Source: Rhizobium aethiopicum (GTDB lineage: Bacteria > Pseudomonadota > Alphaproteobacteria > Rhizobiales > Rhizobiaceae). From it: a stretch of DNA of 64,000 nucleotides. The notes under the pieces are model-generated. The model had not been told where the DNA came from. It searched no databases and saw only the letters and a program-made list of their open reading frames with translations. Position 1 is the first letter of the stretch; every line of letters begins with the position of its first letter. A program made the translations under genes and the position numbers. Where the stretch lies: assembly GCF_900094625.1 (NCBI RefSeq), contig NZ_FMAJ01000004.1, positions 310,001 to 374,000 of the forward strand. The letters run 5' to 3'. Below are positions 54,015 to 62,698 of this stretch, one piece after another.

Positions 54015-54848
54015 ATGACATCCTCCCCGATATCAGCGCGCCTTTCCCCGAACGCATCGTCCCGCCTCGTCGTTCTTGCCGAAACGGTGTTGAAGGCGGG
54101 CGAGACGGCCCGCCGCTCGCTCAGGCGGCGAACATCCGGCGAAATGCTGGCCAAGGCGCCGCGCGATTACCAGACCGAGATCGACGTCGCCGTCGAGCGG
54201 ATCATCGTCGAAGAAGTGACGAGGGCCTTTCCTGATTATGCCATCCAAGGCGAGGAGGCCGTCGGCAACCGCACCGCCGGGCCGGAGACGCCGATCATCT
54301 ACATCGATCCGATCGACGGCACCACAAACTACGCCTGGGGCGTTCCGCATTTCGGCATGACGATTTCAATTGCCGAAGGCGGCCGGCTGGTCGCCGGTGT
54401 CGTCTACGACGCCATGCTAGATGAACTGTTCAGCGCCGAGATCGGCGGCGGCGCCTATCTCAATGGCGAGCGCATCCGCTGCGCCGATGTCACCGACATT
54501 GAAAACGTGCTGATCGGCGCCGGACTGCCGATCCCCGGCCAGGTCAAGGCGGTTTCGGAAGAAACCTATTTCGAGGCCATCAAACGTCTGATGGCCAATA
54601 CGGCCGGTGTGCGCCGCCTCGGCTCGGCGGCGCTGTCGATCGCCTATGTCGCCTGCGGCAGGCTGGACGGCTTTTTCGAGGACGGGCTCTCGATCCATGA
54701 TTTCGGCGCCTCGGCGCTGATGGTCGAAGAAGCCGGCGGCATCGTCACGCGGTTTTCCGGCGCTGACGTCGACGGGCGCGGCGATATCCTCGCGGCCAGC
54801 AAGTCGCTGCACCCCTGGCTCAAGGAAGGCTTATCAAATCAGGTATGA
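54015..54848 (+). CDS. Inositol-monophosphatase-family phosphatase
   Basis: A 277-residue IMPase/FBPase superfamily protein with GEE at 79-81, DPIDGTTNYAWG at 98-109 and a C-terminal SIHDFGASALMVEEAGG, where the usual WD of the third metal motif is replaced by HD. A GTG 17 codons upstream (53964) is an alternative start. It lies 111 bp after the ATPase gene in the same direction and is probably the last gene of the LacI-controlled unit. It would dephosphorylate a sugar or cyclitol phosphate. It ends 5 bases from a convergent ABC gene. Confidence 0.9.
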   Translation: MTSSPISARLSPNASSRLVVLAETVLKAGETARRSLRRRTSGEMLAKAPRDYQTEIDVAVERIIVEEVTRAFPDYAIQGEEAVGNRTAGPETPIIYIDPIDGTTNYAWGVPHFGMTISIAEGGRLVAGVVYDAMLDELFSAEIGGGAYLNGERIRCADVTDIENVLIGAGLPIPGQVKAVSEETYFEAIKRLMANTAGVRRLGSAALSIAYVACGRLDGFFEDGLSIHDFGASALMVEEAGGIVTRFSGADVDGRGDILAASKSLHPWLKEGLSNQV

Positions 54849-54853
54849 CGGTG

Positions 54854-55933
54854 TCAGACCGGCAGCAGTCGACCGGCCTCCGCATCGCCCTTTGACGGCG
54901 TCGACTGATGCACGAGGGTGTTGTCACGGAAGGCGAAAAAGCTCGCAAAGCTGGGCTCGACCTTCATTCCGGCCAGGATCCGATCATCCGGCCCCACCAT
55001 CGCCTTTAGACGGGTGCCATCGGTAAGATCGACATCGACCATCTTGTGGGTGCCGAAATCGACAGTACGGTGGACAGTCGCCGCATTCGCCCGATCAGAG
55101 AGGCGGATCGCCAGTGCTTCGGGCCGGCTGGCAAGCGTCACTGGCCCGTCTTCGACAGGAACGGTGAGCGGGAAAAGAGGATGCTCGCAGACGCCGTTTC
55201 TGATGTGGCTCTCAACAAAATTCATCGAGCCGATGAAACCGGCGACGAAGGCCGTCTGCGGCTGCCGGTAAATGGTGCTCGGCGGCGCGATCTGTTCGGT
55301 GCGTCCGTCACGCATGACGACGATGCGATCGGCAAGCGCCAAGGCCTCGTCCTGGCCGTGCGTGACGAAAAGGGTGGTGATGCCCAGGCGCTGCTGGATA
55401 TCGCGCACTTCCTCCCGCAATCTTTCGCGCAGGTGCTGGTCGAGGCTCGCAAAGGGTTCGTCGAGCAAAAGGATCTTCGGCTCGAGAACCAGCGAGCGGG
55501 CGAGCGCGACACGCTGCTGCTGCCCGCCCGACAGCTGGCTCGTCATCCGCCGCCCGTAATCGGCAAGCCCGACCAGGGTCAACGCGTTCTCGACGCGCTC
55601 ACGGATTGCCGCTTTCGGCAGCCGCCGCAGCTTGAGACCGAAGGCGATGTTGTTGAAGACATCCATATGGGTCCACAGCGCATGACTCTGGAACACCATG
55701 CCGGTCGGGCGCCGCTCGGGTGGCAGGTTCGTCACATCCCTGGCATCGATGCGGATCGTTCCGCCGCTCGGTCGTTCGAAGCCGCCGATCATCCGCAACA
55801 GAGTCGACTTGCCGGAACCGGACGGGCCGAGCAGACAGACGAGCTCGCCGTCGCCGACTTCGAGCGAAAAATCGCGAACGGCAAAGGTGGTCCCAAACAG
55901 CTTCGAAACGCCCTCGATCGCCAGATGTGCCAT
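54854..55933 (-). CDS. ABC importer ATPase, polyamine/iron/phosphonate (PotA/FbpC) type
   Basis: A 359-residue ATPase with Walker A GPSGSGKST at 36-44, QLSGGQQQRVALARSL near 135, LLLDEPFASLDQHL and VTHGQDEALAL, in which the family's THD is THG. The C-terminal TOBE region is present. A TTG two codons upstream is possible; the ATG at 55933 fits the family start. It is the last gene of binding protein-permease-permease-ATPase. Sequence class is POPT/FeT rather than CUT1, so the substrate is likely to be a small charged compound such as Fe(III), a polyamine or an organophosphonate. Confidence 0.9.
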   Translation of the reverse strand: MAHLAIEGVSKLFGTTFAVRDFSLEVGDGELVCLLGPSGSGKSTLLRMIGGFERPSGGTIRIDARDVTNLPPERRPTGMVFQSHALWTHMDVFNNIAFGLKLRRLPKAAIRERVENALTLVGLADYGRRMTSQLSGGQQQRVALARSLVLEPKILLLDEPFASLDQHLRERLREEVRDIQQRLGITTLFVTHGQDEALALADRIVVMRDGRTEQIAPPSTIYRQPQTAFVAGFIGSMNFVESHIRNGVCEHPLFPLTVPVEDGPVTLASRPEALAIRLSDRANAATVHRTVDFGTHKMVDVDLTDGTRLKAMVGPDDRILAGMKVEPSFASFFAFRDNTLVHQSTPSKGDAEAGRLLPV

Positions 55934-55969
55934 TCTCAAACCTTTCCCTGAATTTTGGTGCGTGACGCT

Positions 55970-56797
55970 TTACGCGCCAAAACCTCTCGCAAACGCGCCG
56001 GTGCCGACGACGCGGCGCGCGAACATCAGCGCGACAAAGGAGGGCACCCACAGCATGACGGAGAGTACGGCGCCGTATTGCACGACGATCTGGTTGTTGA
56101 TGAAGCTGATCATCAGCACCGGCATAGTGCGGATCTCGGGCGCGCCGATCAGCCAGGCGCCTTCGGTTTCGTAAAAGGTGCCGACGAAGGTTAGAAGCAA
56201 CGCCGCGGATATGGTCGGCGCGGCCTGTGGCAGCGTGATCGACCAGAAGACGCGCAGCGGGGTGGCGCCGGCATCGCGCGCCGCCTCTTCCATGCGCCGG
56301 TCGACATTCTGGAAGGCAGCGACCGGAATCCAGATCATCAGCATCAGCGTGCCAACGAGCTGGATCAGCACGACGCCCCAGAATGTGCTGATCAGGCCGA
56401 GCTGCAGAAAGATGCCGGCAATGGCGACGAGCAGCCCAAACTTCGGAAAGGCATGCGACGCCAGAAACGAGAGGAAGAGGATGTTCCGGCCGGGAAAACG
56501 CATGCGCGCAAAAGCATAAGCCGCAGGAAGGCAGATAATGGCGGACAGAACGGTGACCGTCGTCGTCAGCCGCAGGCTGAGGAGGAGAGCATTCCAGACA
56601 TCGGGCCGCGCCAGCGTCTGGCCCCAGAAGCGCAGACCGAACTGTTGCGGGATCACAGAGGGATAGCGCCACACTTCGGTGAAGGCCCATGTTCCCACAA
56701 CGAGGAGCGGCAGCGCAATGAACAGCGTCAGCAGGCATGCAAAGAGCAGGCCGATCCAGTCGACGCGGAAGGAGATGCCCGATCTGCCAGCGCTCAT
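55970..56797 (-). CDS. ABC importer permease (PotC/FbpB-like)
   Basis: A 275-residue permease with six helices. The EAA loop is MEEAARDAGATPLRVFWSITLPQAAPT near residues 170-195. The hydrophobic N-terminal segment follows RVDWIGLLFACLL. It overlaps the upstream permease by 4 bases and ends 36 bp before the ATPase start. Confidence 0.91.
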   Translation of the reverse strand: MSAGRSGISFRVDWIGLLFACLLTLFIALPLLVVGTWAFTEVWRYPSVIPQQFGLRFWGQTLARPDVWNALLLSLRLTTTVTVLSAIICLPAAYAFARMRFPGRNILFLSFLASHAFPKFGLLVAIAGIFLQLGLISTFWGVVLIQLVGTLMLMIWIPVAAFQNVDRRMEEAARDAGATPLRVFWSITLPQAAPTISAALLLTFVGTFYETEGAWLIGAPEIRTMPVLMISFINNQIVVQYGAVLSVMLWVPSFVALMFARRVVGTGAFARGFGA

Positions 56798-57684
56798 GGC
56801 CTGCCCTCCCGATTGCGGGCGATCGAACGGACATAGAAGATACCGAAGACCAGGCAGAAGCCGAAAGTGATGACGGCCTGCGTCATTGCGTTCAACGGAT
56901 CGTTCATATCGGCGAAGGTGCGCTGCATGAACGGCCCCATCATCTCCGGCGATGCCGGGCCGAGCACGTAGGGAAGGGTGAAGGAGGAAAAAATGCCGAG
57001 CACGGCGAAGGAAGCAGTCACCAGCAGCGAATTGCCCATGCGCGGCAGGATGATCGAGATGAAGACCCGAAGTGGTCTCGCGCCGACATCACGGGCGGCC
57101 TCGATGGCGCTGTTCGAAACGGAGGAGAGCCCCGCCGTCAGCATCAGCACCGTCAGCGGAAGATTGTCCCAGACGAGGCCGATGACCGGTCCCCATGGCG
57201 TGAGATAGGGCGTGCGCAGCTTGGGCAGACCGACGGAATTCAGCAGCAGGTCGACGGTGCCGTTCGGCCCGATGGTTCTGATCAGCGCATAGGCCAGGAT
57301 GATCGACGGCACGAACATGGGGAAGATCGCCAAGCCCTGCACGAAGGCCGCAAGGCGCCCCTGCGAGAAGCGAAGGTAAAGCGCGATCGGAAGCCCGATC
57401 GCCAGAAGCAGGACGCCGCAGACGGCGGTGGTCCAGAGCGTTACCCAGAGATTTGCGAGGCTGTAGCCGTCGGTGAAGAAGAAGCGGTAGGAGGCGAGCG
57501 AGAATTCCGTCGCCCCGTCAGGGCCTCGGACGAAGATCGTGCCGACGACCGCCGAGAAAATCGGAAAGATGATCAGCCATGCAAGCAGGAATACCGGCAG
57601 GGCAACGAGGAGGAGCCCGATCGCGCTCCCCCTGTTGATGGACCTGTGATGACGCCAGGCTGCCGGCGCAGTATCGGCGGACAT
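56794..57684 (-). CDS. ABC importer permease (PotB/FbpB-like)
   Basis: A 296-residue permease with six helices, EAA loop AIEAARDVGARPLRVFISIILPRMGNS near residues 190-215. It shares a one-base overlap with the binding-protein gene (its start A is the last base of that stop codon) and a 4-base overlap with the next permease. Together the two permeases form the membrane channel. Confidence 0.91.
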   Translation of the reverse strand: MSADTAPAAWRHHRSINRGSAIGLLLVALPVFLLAWLIIFPIFSAVVGTIFVRGPDGATEFSLASYRFFFTDGYSLANLWVTLWTTAVCGVLLLAIGLPIALYLRFSQGRLAAFVQGLAIFPMFVPSIILAYALIRTIGPNGTVDLLLNSVGLPKLRTPYLTPWGPVIGLVWDNLPLTVLMLTAGLSSVSNSAIEAARDVGARPLRVFISIILPRMGNSLLVTASFAVLGIFSSFTLPYVLGPASPEMMGPFMQRTFADMNDPLNAMTQAVITFGFCLVFGIFYVRSIARNREGRP

Positions 57685-58829
57685 CAGGTGCGGCTGATAT
57701 TAGGAGCGACGTTGCGGTACCAGCCGTCATTGATCGCCGTTTCCCAATCGCCGCTCGGGAACGTCGGAATGGTGGACGGGATGACGTCGGCATATTTCTT
57801 GCGCAAATCGTCCGAGATATGATCCCAGGAGATGCCGGGGAAACCACCGATCTCGGTGATGATTGCCTCCTGCATTTCCTTGGTCAACATGAAGGCGGCA
57901 AGCTTCAGCGCTGCATCCTTGTTGGCGCCGTTCGAGAACACAGTCATCCTCGAGAAGCCGCCGCAAAGGGCGAGATCGCCAAGCTGCACCAGGCCAGTCG
58001 TATCCGGCAGCACGCCCTGGGCGATCGCCTGCAGCACCTGATCCGACCAGACCGGCACCATGGTGACAACGCCCTGTGCAAGCAGCTGGATCGACTGCGT
58101 ATTGCCCGATGTATAGGCGCCCTTGTCATAGAGCGAGGGGGCGAGATCGCTGAGGATCTTCCAGGCCGGTGTCAGGGCCTGGCTGCCAAAGTCGGTGGTG
58201 AAGTTGTCGACCTTGAACTTGCTCGGATCGCGGCCGTTGGCTTCATGGATGGCGCGGCGGACGAAGTTGCCGCCCGAACCGCCCTTGTCGGGTCGGTTAT
58301 AGATGAATTGGCCCGGATTGGCCTTGATCCATGCGGTCAGCTGCTCCCAGCTCTTCGGCGCATCCTTCGGGTCAAGCTTGGTCGTGTCATAGGCAAGCAG
58401 GACCTGCGAACCGCGATAGGGAAGGGAATAGGGGGTATCGAGGGCGAGCGGGTTGATACGGTCATAGCCTTCGATATTCTCGGCCGAGAGTTTGACCCAG
58501 AGGCCGGCATCGATGCCGCCGGACGGCAGACGAGGGTCGAAATGCTCGAAGAGATCGGCCTGCGGATCGGTTTTGCTTTTCAGGGCTGCGAGTGCACGGT
58601 CGGCAATGGCGCGCAGGCCGTTATTGTCGCCAGCGTCTGTCACCTTCAGGACGACGCCGGGATGGGCCTTTTCGAAGGCGGGACGGATAATGTTGTTCCA
58701 GAGATCGACGATGTTGGCATCCGAACCGCTGTAAAGGTCGATCGTGCCGGCCGCGGCCGATGCGAAGCGCGGAAGAGCCAGAAGACCGGCAGCGGCCGAC
58801 GATGCGATCAGAAATTCACGCCTGTTCAT
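57684..58829 (-). CDS. ABC importer periplasmic binding protein, family 1 (Fe/polyamine/phosphonate class)
   Basis: A 381-residue binding protein with a twin-arginine-like leader (NRREFLIASSAAAG, residues 2-15) and cleavage near FASAAAG. Mature sequence TIDLYSGSDANIVDLWNNIIRPAFEKAHPGV resembles the ligand-binding start of Fe(III)/phosphonate/thiamine-type proteins. GGAGAAGGGTT precedes the ATG. The Tat leader hints at folding before export. First gene of the leftward importer operon, divergent from msrA; the ligand is not clear. Confidence 0.88.
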   Translation of the reverse strand: MNRREFLIASSAAAGLLALPRFASAAAGTIDLYSGSDANIVDLWNNIIRPAFEKAHPGVVLKVTDAGDNNGLRAIADRALAALKSKTDPQADLFEHFDPRLPSGGIDAGLWVKLSAENIEGYDRINPLALDTPYSLPYRGSQVLLAYDTTKLDPKDAPKSWEQLTAWIKANPGQFIYNRPDKGGSGGNFVRRAIHEANGRDPSKFKVDNFTTDFGSQALTPAWKILSDLAPSLYDKGAYTSGNTQSIQLLAQGVVTMVPVWSDQVLQAIAQGVLPDTTGLVQLGDLALCGGFSRMTVFSNGANKDAALKLAAFMLTKEMQEAIITEIGGFPGISWDHISDDLRKKYADVIPSTIPTFPSGDWETAINDGWYRNVAPNISRT

Positions 58830-59016
58830 AACCCTTCTCCATCAGGTGTCGCGGCTCTGCTCCGCGGATTGTCATAGGTCTTGCTAGCGCCGGCGCGTAA
58901 CATCGACATGACAGGAACGACCCTGTTCGAAAGGAAATTGCACAGCTGTGCCGATTTCCGCCGTATGGAAATCGGCTGCGGGCGACACTATCTCTCCGCA
59001 CACAAGGAGATTTCAA

Positions 59017-59526
59017 ATGACCGAAGAACGTGCAGTACTCGCCGGCGGCTGCTTCTGGGGCATGCAGGACCTCATCCGCCGCTACAAGGGTGTGATTTCG
59101 ACCCGCGTCGGCTATACCGGCGGCGATGTGCCGAATGCCACCTACCGCAATCACGGAACCCATGCCGAGGCGATCGAGATCATCTTCGACCCGGCCCGGA
59201 TCAGCTATCGCGAAATCCTCGAATTCTTCTTCCAGATCCACGACCCGAGCACGCGCAACCGCCAGGGCAACGATGTCGGCACGAGCTATCGCTCGGCGAT
59301 TTTCTACACCAGCCCGGAGCAGGAGCGCGTCGCCCGCGATACGATTGCCGATGTCGACGCTTCAGGCCTGTGGCCCGGCAAGGTCGTCACCGAAGTCGTG
59401 CCGGTTAGCGATTTCTGGGAGGCCGAGCCCGAGCACCAGGATTATCTGGAGCGGATTCCGAACGGCTATACCTGCCACTTCGTCCGGCCCGGCTGGAAGC
59501 TGCCGACCCGCCAGAAGATCGCCTGA
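59017..59526 (+). CDS. msrA: Peptide-methionine (S)-S-oxide reductase MsrA
   Basis: A 169-residue MsrA with the catalytic GCFWG motif and Cys12, followed by [31 protein letters not shown]. It repairs oxidised methionine with thioredoxin. The ATG at 59017 has AAGGAGATTTCAA before it, an excellent site; the frame is open 23 codons further upstream without a ribosome-binding site. Only one further cysteine (YTCHF, about 155) is obvious as a candidate resolving residue. It is a single gene between divergent and convergent neighbours. Confidence 0.95.
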   Translation: MTEERAVLAGGCFWGMQDLIRRYKGVISTRVGYTGGDVPNATYRNHGTHAEAIEIIFDPARISYREILEFFFQIHDPSTRNRQGNDVGTSYRSAIFYTSPEQERVARDTIADVDASGLWPGKVVTEVVPVSDFWEAEPEHQDYLERIPNGYTCHFVRPGWKLPTRQKIA

Positions 59527-59533
59527 CGCTCTT

Positions 59534-59567
59534 CATGCATGCCGGCATCTGGATGCCGGCATGCATG
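59534..59567. repeat. 34-bp near-perfect palindrome
   Basis: Two 16-base arms (59534-59549 and 59552-59567) are exact inverse copies with a 2-base centre. They lie between the convergent msrA and hydrolase genes, 8 bp after the msrA stop, and could form a bidirectional terminator or a recombination/repeat unit. No T tract is present. Confidence 0.6.
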
Positions 59568-59589
59568 CTGCTGCATCGACTTGCCGACC

Positions 59590-60456
59590 TCAGGACATCG
59601 TGTGGCCCGCGATTGCGTGCACCACCTCGTCGATGTCCAGATCATGAATTTCGTGTCCTCCGCCAATGATCCGGTGCAATCTTGCGTTCGGGGCGACACG
59701 TGTGAAGGCCTCTCCATGCCCGATTGGAAATAGCGGATCTGATGTGCCGTGGATTGCGAGTACCGGCTTCTCTATTCGGGATGCATGTAAGTTGGCCCCT
59801 TCATTTCCGCTCAACAGCATGAAGTGGTTCGTCGCACTGACAAACGATGGTGCGCGGTCCATATCGCGGGCGATCAGAGCGCTCGCGGCCTCGGCGTCGT
59901 GCGGATGCCTCGTACCGGCCAGCATAGCTGAGTCACGCCGCATGAAATCGGCGATGGCTTCAAGGTCGGACCAGTCGATGTTCTCGGCTGCGGCGGAATG
60001 TTCTTTGTAAGCTGCGGTGGAGGAGGGCAACTCGCCGACGCCAACTGGCGACGAACTGATCACGGTGAGCGTCCGTACGCGCTGGGGATGGCGCAGTGCG
60101 GCTTCTTGCGCAACGAAACCGCCCATCGACATGCCCACCAGATGCGCGGCTTCAATTCCATAACCATCGAGAATGACGACGGCATCGTCGGCCAGATCGC
60201 CAAACGAATAGCCCGGCTCTCCCGGCGGATAATACGTCGAAAGGCCGGTGTCGCGCTGGTCGTACCGGATGACGTAGCGCCCTTGGGCGGCGAGTTCCTC
60301 ACAGAACCTCTCCGGCCACCACAGCATCGAAGACATCACTCCCATGATCAACAACACGGGCGGGTGGGCAGGATCGCCGAAGGCCTGGGTGTGCAGTTGC
60401 GCATCTTCGAATGCGACGATCTTTTCTGCGACGAGAGTTGCTCCGGTCATTTCCAT
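59590..60456 (-). CDS. Alpha/beta-fold hydrolase
   Basis: A 288-residue hydrolase with the nucleophile elbow GMSMGG (Ser110), oxyanion region LLIMGVMSSMLWW near residues 35-47, acid residue in HGTSDPLFPI and the catalytic histidine in GGGHEIHDLD. The sequence is of the epoxide hydrolase/3-oxoadipate-enol-lactonase-like group but the substrate is unknown. It is convergent with msrA and divergent from the methyltransferase gene. Confidence 0.87.
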   Translation of the reverse strand: MEMTGATLVAEKIVAFEDAQLHTQAFGDPAHPPVLLIMGVMSSMLWWPERFCEELAAQGRYVIRYDQRDTGLSTYYPPGEPGYSFGDLADDAVVILDGYGIEAAHLVGMSMGGFVAQEAALRHPQRVRTLTVISSSPVGVGELPSSTAAYKEHSAAAENIDWSDLEAIADFMRRDSAMLAGTRHPHDAEAASALIARDMDRAPSFVSATNHFMLLSGNEGANLHASRIEKPVLAIHGTSDPLFPIGHGEAFTRVAPNARLHRIIGGGHEIHDLDIDEVVHAIAGHTMS

Positions 60457-60597
60457 ACCTCAATCTTTCCGATTGCAGTTTGCAACTAGTCTTCATCTTG
60501 CATAACTGATCCTAATATGCAATCTGTTTTGAGAGATATGCGAAACCCTCCACGCATCCGACTGACGATTGATCCTCGAACAAGCAGAGTGAGTGTT

Positions 60598-61389
60598 ATG
60601 GCCTTGGATCGTGCCGACTTTTACGACGCGGAATTGGCGAGACACAATCGGCATCTCCGAATTGCTGCCGGCGTTGGCCCCGGTGACCGGGTGCTCGATA
60701 TCGGCTGCGGCGCGGGGCAGACGACGCGCGAGGCCGCCCGCGCCGCACTGCAGGGAGAAGCGGTCGGGGTGGATACTTCCGACGAGATGCTCGACGTCGC
60801 CAGGCGACGCAGTGCTGCGGAGGGTTTGCGAAATGTGGTGTTCGAGCAGGCAGACGCGCAATTCCATCCCTTTCCGGCTGCCAGTTTCGATCTCTGCATC
60901 AGCCGGTTCGGCGTGATGTTCTTTGCCGATCCGGCGGCGGCTTTTGCCAATATCGGCCTGGCGATGCGGCCGGGAGCGCGGCTTGTGTGGATGGTATGGC
61001 AAAGCCGGGAACGTAACCCGTGGTCTGGCGCCATACGGCAGGCCCTGACGCACGGAACTGCGGTTTCGGCAGGTGGTCCCGATCCGTTTTCGCTTGGCGA
61101 TCCTACCATTGCGAAGGACCTTCTGAGCGCTGCAGGTTTTACGTCGATCGACTTCGCCGACGTGCGAGAGCCGGTCTACTATGGACCGAACGTCGATGCG
61201 GCGTCCGAGGCGCTCGCCGGCTTCTATCTGGTGAAGGACGCGCTCGCACACACCGATGAAGCGCCCGGCAAAGCGCTGCAGCGTCTGCGCGATTTGCTGG
61301 AGGCGCATATGACGCCGGAGGGTGTGTTTTTCGACTCCCGCGCCTGGATCATCACAGCTCGCCGAGCAGGCGTTGTCGCGTCTCAATAG
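60598..61389 (+). CDS. SAM-dependent class I methyltransferase
   Basis: A 263-residue methyltransferase (Methyltransf_11/25 type) with the SAM motif I VLDIGCGAGQTT at about 32-43, motif II VGVDTSDEML and motif IV FDLCISRFGVMFF. The frame is open from 60517, but those 27 codons are unconserved and probably untranslated, so I chose the ATG at 60598; this is uncertain. It overlaps the end of the convergent amidohydrolase gene by 7 bases. The acceptor could be a quinone-like, small acid or lipid substrate; not determinable. Confidence 0.83.
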   Translation: MALDRADFYDAELARHNRHLRIAAGVGPGDRVLDIGCGAGQTTREAARAALQGEAVGVDTSDEMLDVARRRSAAEGLRNVVFEQADAQFHPFPAASFDLCISRFGVMFFADPAAAFANIGLAMRPGARLVWMVWQSRERNPWSGAIRQALTHGTAVSAGGPDPFSLGDPTIAKDLLSAAGFTSIDFADVREPVYYGPNVDAASEALAGFYLVKDALAHTDEAPGKALQRLRDLLEAHMTPEGVFFDSRAWIITARRAGVVASQ

Positions 61390-62672
61390 CGCGGTGCGTA
61401 ATCCAGGCCGCCGTCGATCCGAGCCGGACGCCCGTCCAGGAAAAGCTCGCCGATGCGCGGCGCCGAGCGGGCGACGACCTTGCCGCGGCGGATCACCGCC
61501 AGCCGGTTTGGCTTCAGCCGCAGCGCTTCCAGCGTATCGCGCGCCTGGAGGATGACGAGGTCGGCATTGCATCCCTTCTCCAGGCCGTAGCCTGAAAGCC
61601 CCATCGTCTTCGCCGAATTGACGGTCAGGGCGTCGAAGATCTTCTTCTTGTCGTCGATGCCGGCCATCTGTCCGACATGGATCGCCATATGGCCGACCTC
61701 CAGCATGTCGCCCGATCCCATCGAATACCAGGGGTCCATGACGCAATCATGCCCGAAGGAAACGTTGAGCCCGGCGTCCATCAATTCCCTCACGCGGGTC
61801 ATGCCGCGGCGCTTGGGGTAAGTATCGTGCCGTCCCTGCAGCATGATGTTGATTAGCGGATTTGGGATGACGTTGATCTCGGCCTCCGCCATCAGCGGGA
61901 TGAGCTTGGAGACATAATAATTGTCCATCGAGTGCATCGAGGTGAGATGCGAGCCGGCGACACGTCCCTGCAGGCCGAAGCGGATGGTCTCAGCCGCCAG
62001 CGTCTCGATATGGCGCGACAGCGGATCGTCGGTTTCGTCGCAATGCATGTCAACCGGCAGGCCGCGGTCGGCGGCGATGCGGCAGAGCGCCTCGACCGAG
62101 GCCGTACCTTCGCCCATCGTCCGCTCGAAATGCGGAATGCCGCCGACGATATCGACGCCCATGTCGAGCGCCCGGCTGAGCGCATCGATGGCGCCCGGCG
62201 AGCGGTAATAGCCGTCCTGGGGGAAGGCGACCAGTTGCAGATCGATATAGGGCGCCACCCTTTCGCGGACCTCGATCATCGCCTCGACCGTCACCAGCCT
62301 GGGGTCGCTGGTATCGACATGGCTGCGGATGAAGAGCAGGCCTTGGGTCACCGCCAGATCGCAATAGCGCAGCGCGCGATCGACCAGCTCTTCCCTGGTC
62401 ACGATCGGACGCAGCTCGCCCCAGAGCGCGATGCCTTCGAGCAGGGTGCCGGAGACGTTCATGCGCGGCAGGCCGAGCGACAGGGTGGCGTCCATATGAA
62501 AATGCGGATCGACGAAAGGCGGGCTGACCAGCCTTCCGGTTGCGTCGATTTCTTCGCCCGCCTGCGCCAGGAGATTGCGCTCGACGGCGATGATCCTGCC
62601 GCCCTCGATGCCGATATCGATGCCGGTGCGGCCATCGGGGAGATTTGCGTTTCTGACGATCAGATCGAACAT
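61383..62672 (-). CDS. codA: Cytosine deaminase-like amidohydrolase
   Basis: A 429-residue amidohydrolase with the full metal site of the CodA group: HFH at 57-59, HCDE at 210-213 (His210, catalytic Glu213), SH at 241-242 and the GHD aspartate at 309. The LINIMLQGRHDTYPKRRGMTRV and GHDCVMDPWYSMGS stretches are highly diagnostic for cytosine deaminase. It converts cytosine to uracil, or a related N-heterocycle. The long open frame continues into the permease, but the ATG at 62672 begins the usual MFDLIVRNANL start. It lies 26 bp after a nucleobase-type permease gene, so uptake and deamination appear linked. Confidence 0.88.
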   Translation of the reverse strand: MFDLIVRNANLPDGRTGIDIGIEGGRIIAVERNLLAQAGEEIDATGRLVSPPFVDPHFHMDATLSLGLPRMNVSGTLLEGIALWGELRPIVTREELVDRALRYCDLAVTQGLLFIRSHVDTSDPRLVTVEAMIEVRERVAPYIDLQLVAFPQDGYYRSPGAIDALSRALDMGVDIVGGIPHFERTMGEGTASVEALCRIAADRGLPVDMHCDETDDPLSRHIETLAAETIRFGLQGRVAGSHLTSMHSMDNYYVSKLIPLMAEAEINVIPNPLINIMLQGRHDTYPKRRGMTRVRELMDAGLNVSFGHDCVMDPWYSMGSGDMLEVGHMAIHVGQMAGIDDKKKIFDALTVNSAKTMGLSGYGLEKGCNADLVILQARDTLEALRLKPNRLAVIRRGKVVARSAPRIGELFLDGRPARIDGGLDYAPRY

Positions 62673-62698
62673 CGGAGCCTCGTTGGATGTGGACGGTC

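Noticed and set aside
60471..60527. TTGCA-GTT-TGCAA palindrome and nearby inverted TGCAATC between hydrolase and methyltransferase genes
   Set aside because: Short arms and no regulator gene adjacent; could be chance in an AT-richer promoter region.
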